Source: an uncultured Bacteroidales bacterium (GTDB lineage: Bacteria > Bacteroidota > Bacteroidia > Bacteroidales > Bacteroidaceae). Taken from it: a stretch of DNA of 33,213 nt. Below are positions 31,742-33,213 of the stretch, in pieces. Each line of letters opens with the position of its first letter. Position 1 is the first letter of the stretch. The notes under the pieces were generated by a model. The model was not told the DNA's origin. It ran no database searches and saw only the letters and a list, made by a program, of their open reading frames with translations. Location: the NCBI GenBank assembly GCA_902791675.1, contig CADAWW010000002.1:1-33213 (forward strand), given 5' to 3'. A program made the position numbers and the translations under genes.

Positions 31742-33213
31742 ACCTCGGCCGTAAAGGTATTTACCGCATCTATCACACGCTGTACCTGATCATTTGTCAT
31801 CACAGGCGAGATGGGGAGCGATAGAATCTCTTTGTGAATACGCTCTGATATGCGGTACGTCTCTTTGTTCCACTCCTGATAAGCCTTCTGCTTATGCGGG
31901 GGAATGGGATAATGAACCACCGTCTGAATATCCATTTTCTTCAGGTATTCGGCCAGCTCATTACGTTTAGGACACCGTACAGGATAGATATGGTACACAT
32001 TCTCCTCGGCGTTCTCTGCCACCAAGGGCTTGGTAATCAAGGGGTTCTCAATACCTTTGTCGTACATTCCGGCTATTTCACGCCTGCGTTCATTATCGCT
32101 ATCCAACAGAGGCAGCTTCACGCACAGCACAGCGGCCTGTATCTCGTCCATCCGACTGTTGTGGCCCTTATATTCGTTCACATACTTCTTGTCACTTCCA
32201 TAGTTAGCCATTGTCCGTACAATGGCAGCCAGCTCTTCGTCGTTTGTTGTCACACAACCCGCATCACCCAGCGCTCCCAGGTTCTTGCCCGGATAGAAGC
32301 TTATGCCCGCAGCATCGCACAGATTGCCCGCGACCTTACCTTTGTAACGAGCCCCATGAGCCTGTGCCACGTCCTCCACCACCTTCAGGCCATGTTGCTG
32401 GGCAACAGCATTAATGGCATCCATATCGCACACCCTTCCGTACAGATGCACTGGAAGGATAGCACGCGTCTTATCTGTAATCAGGGATTCTATCAGAGAA
32501 GGGTCTATCAGATAATCCTTTAAGCGAGGCTCGCAGAGAACAGGTTTCATCCCTGCATAGGTAACAGCCAGGATTGTAGCGATATAAGTGTTCGAGGGCA
32601 CAATCACCTCGTCACCGTCCTGCCATCCCAACATCTCCTTGTAAGCCAGCAATATCAGCGACAGGGCTTCCAGGCCATTGCCAACGGGAACACAGTATTT
32701 ACTGCCGCAATATTCCGAGAAATGTCGGGCAAAACGCTCGTTCTCTTTTCCCAGCAAGTACCATCCGCTCCTTACCACACGCGTTATCTCACTGCTTAGT
32801 TCAGGCTCGAACTTCTCGTTTATCACCTTCAGATCCAAGTACTTCACCGTCTTAGTCTGGGTACTGCGCACATTACCCGTCATCGTATCAATCAGTGAGT
32901 TGCGCAGGTCCACCTCGTAGGTATCGTAGCAGACAGCCCTTCCGCCAAAACCCTCCTTCTGGAATATCAGTCCTTCGTTCAGGAATTTTCCGTCATTCTC
33001 GTTGCTGGTTCCCATATCCAGATACTCCATCTGCTTGTAGCGTTCGTTTATCAGATGCTTGAAAAGCAGATCTACTGCACCGTATTCCCTACCCTCGTCA
33101 CCCGAGGCAATGTACTGGACATGAGCCACCTGCCTGCTTTCGAATATCACAGTACCGGCTACTATACGGTCCTCACGCCTTACAACATACAGCTTTATAT
33201 TCTTAGGGAAGAG
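31738..33213 (-). CDS. GNAT acetyltransferase fused to DegT/DnrJ/EryC1 sugar aminotransferase (5'-truncated)
   Basis: The frame is open to the window end, giving 491 residues of an incomplete gene; a GTG at 33148-33150 is not the start because clear acetyltransferase sequence continues before it ([16 protein letters not shown]). Residues 1 to about 100 form the C-terminal half of a GNAT-like domain ([32 protein letters not shown]). From about 122 there is a complete PLP sugar aminotransferase: [46 protein letters not shown], and the Schiff-base lysine in [15 protein letters not shown]. It resembles 3-keto-6-deoxyhexose aminotransferases (FdtB/QdtB type). The pair of activities would aminate and acetylate a nucleotide-linked deoxysugar. 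Confidence 0.88.
   Translation of the reverse strand, partial: LFPKNIKLYVVRREDRIVAGTVIFESRQVAHVQYIASGDEGREYGAVDLLFKHLINERYKQMEYLDMGTSNENDGKFLNEGLIFQKEGFGGRAVCYDTYEVDLRNSLIDTMTGNVRSTQTKTVKYLDLKVINEKFEPELSSEITRVVRSGWYLLGKENERFARHFSEYCGSKYCVPVGNGLEALSLILLAYKEMLGWQDGDEVIVPSNTYIATILAVTYAGMKPVLCEPRLKDYLIDPSLIESLITDKTRAILPVHLYGRVCDMDAINAVAQQHGLKVVEDVAQAHGARYKGKVAGNLCDAAGISFYPGKNLGALGDAGCVTTNDEELAAIVRTMANYGSDKKYVNEYKGHNSRMDEIQAAVLCVKLPLLDSDNERRREIAGMYDKGIENPLITKPLVAENAEENVYHIYPVRCPKRNELAEYLKKMDIQTVVHYPIPPHKQKAYQEWNKETYRISERIHKEILSLPISPVMTNDQVQRVIDAVNTFTAEV

Noticed and set aside
33148..33150. GTG as the start of the aminotransferase gene
   Set aside because: The frame stays open to the window edge and the preceding 21 residues fit an acetyltransferase domain, so this is an internal valine codon.

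Overview
The window comes from a member of the Bacteroidales, most likely Prevotellaceae. The evidence is the promoter style (TTG, about 20 bp, then TAxxTTTG, seen upstream of several genes and both tRNAs), the lack of purine-rich ribosome binding sites, abundant lipoproteins with a short SC lipobox, and Bacteroidetes-type families (BACON, DUF1080, DUF4301, HU-CCDC81/SPOR). The sequence is densely coding and almost entirely chromosomal housekeeping plus glycan-related genes. No phage, transposase, CRISPR array or rRNA was seen. No gene-free stretch exceeds 300 bases.

Layout. (1) 1-4934, plus strand: the tail of a Gfo/Idh/MocA oxidoreductase, tatA, a twin-arginine Gfo/Idh/MocA oxidoreductase, a DUF1080 protein, a TIM-barrel isomerase-like protein and tatC. 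This reads as a periplasmic glycoside oxidation/elimination module packaged with the minimal Tat translocon that exports its cofactor-loaded enzyme. (2) 4970-7410: a BACON lipoprotein (minus), a small HTH-like protein with an apparently leaderless mRNA, and a secreted beta-helix protein whose ATG directly follows nine cytosines. (3) 7478-13547, minus: pepD, beta-helix lipoprotein, rlmH, nadC and a C69 dipeptidase, ending in a strong terminator. (4) 13605-16916, plus: a 69-residue membrane protein, a Skp/OmpH-like lipoprotein, an HU-CCDC81/SPOR envelope protein (GTG start, apparently leaderless), a zinc-ribbon/FHA protein and a Cof-type HAD phosphatase. (5) 16913-20783, minus: serC, serA, DUF1015 and an IMPACT/YigZ protein (serine operon). 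(6) 20929-21257, plus: tRNA-Pro(TGG) and tRNA-Cys(GCA), each with its own promoter, then a terminator. (7) 21282-24350, minus: DUF4301 protein and a polysaccharide flippase. (8) 24463-31741, plus: a RelA-type (p)ppGpp synthetase with a degenerate hydrolase domain, a DPP4-like S9 peptidase and mutS2. (9) 31738-33213, minus: an acetyltransferase/sugar aminotransferase fusion running off the window.

The most unusual theme is small repetitive DNA. Two families recur: a 7-bp-period array (TTCAAnn-like; 9063, 10102, 19676, 31229) and a REP-like imperfect palindrome (9187, 26161, 26906, with a fragment near 10138). Several copies lie inside reading frames and are translated: in a C69 signal peptide, a RelA interdomain linker, the N-terminal region of an S9 peptidase and the MutS2 linker. 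Each sits where a protein should tolerate extra residues, so they look like frame-compatible insertions similar in principle to Rickettsia palindromic elements.
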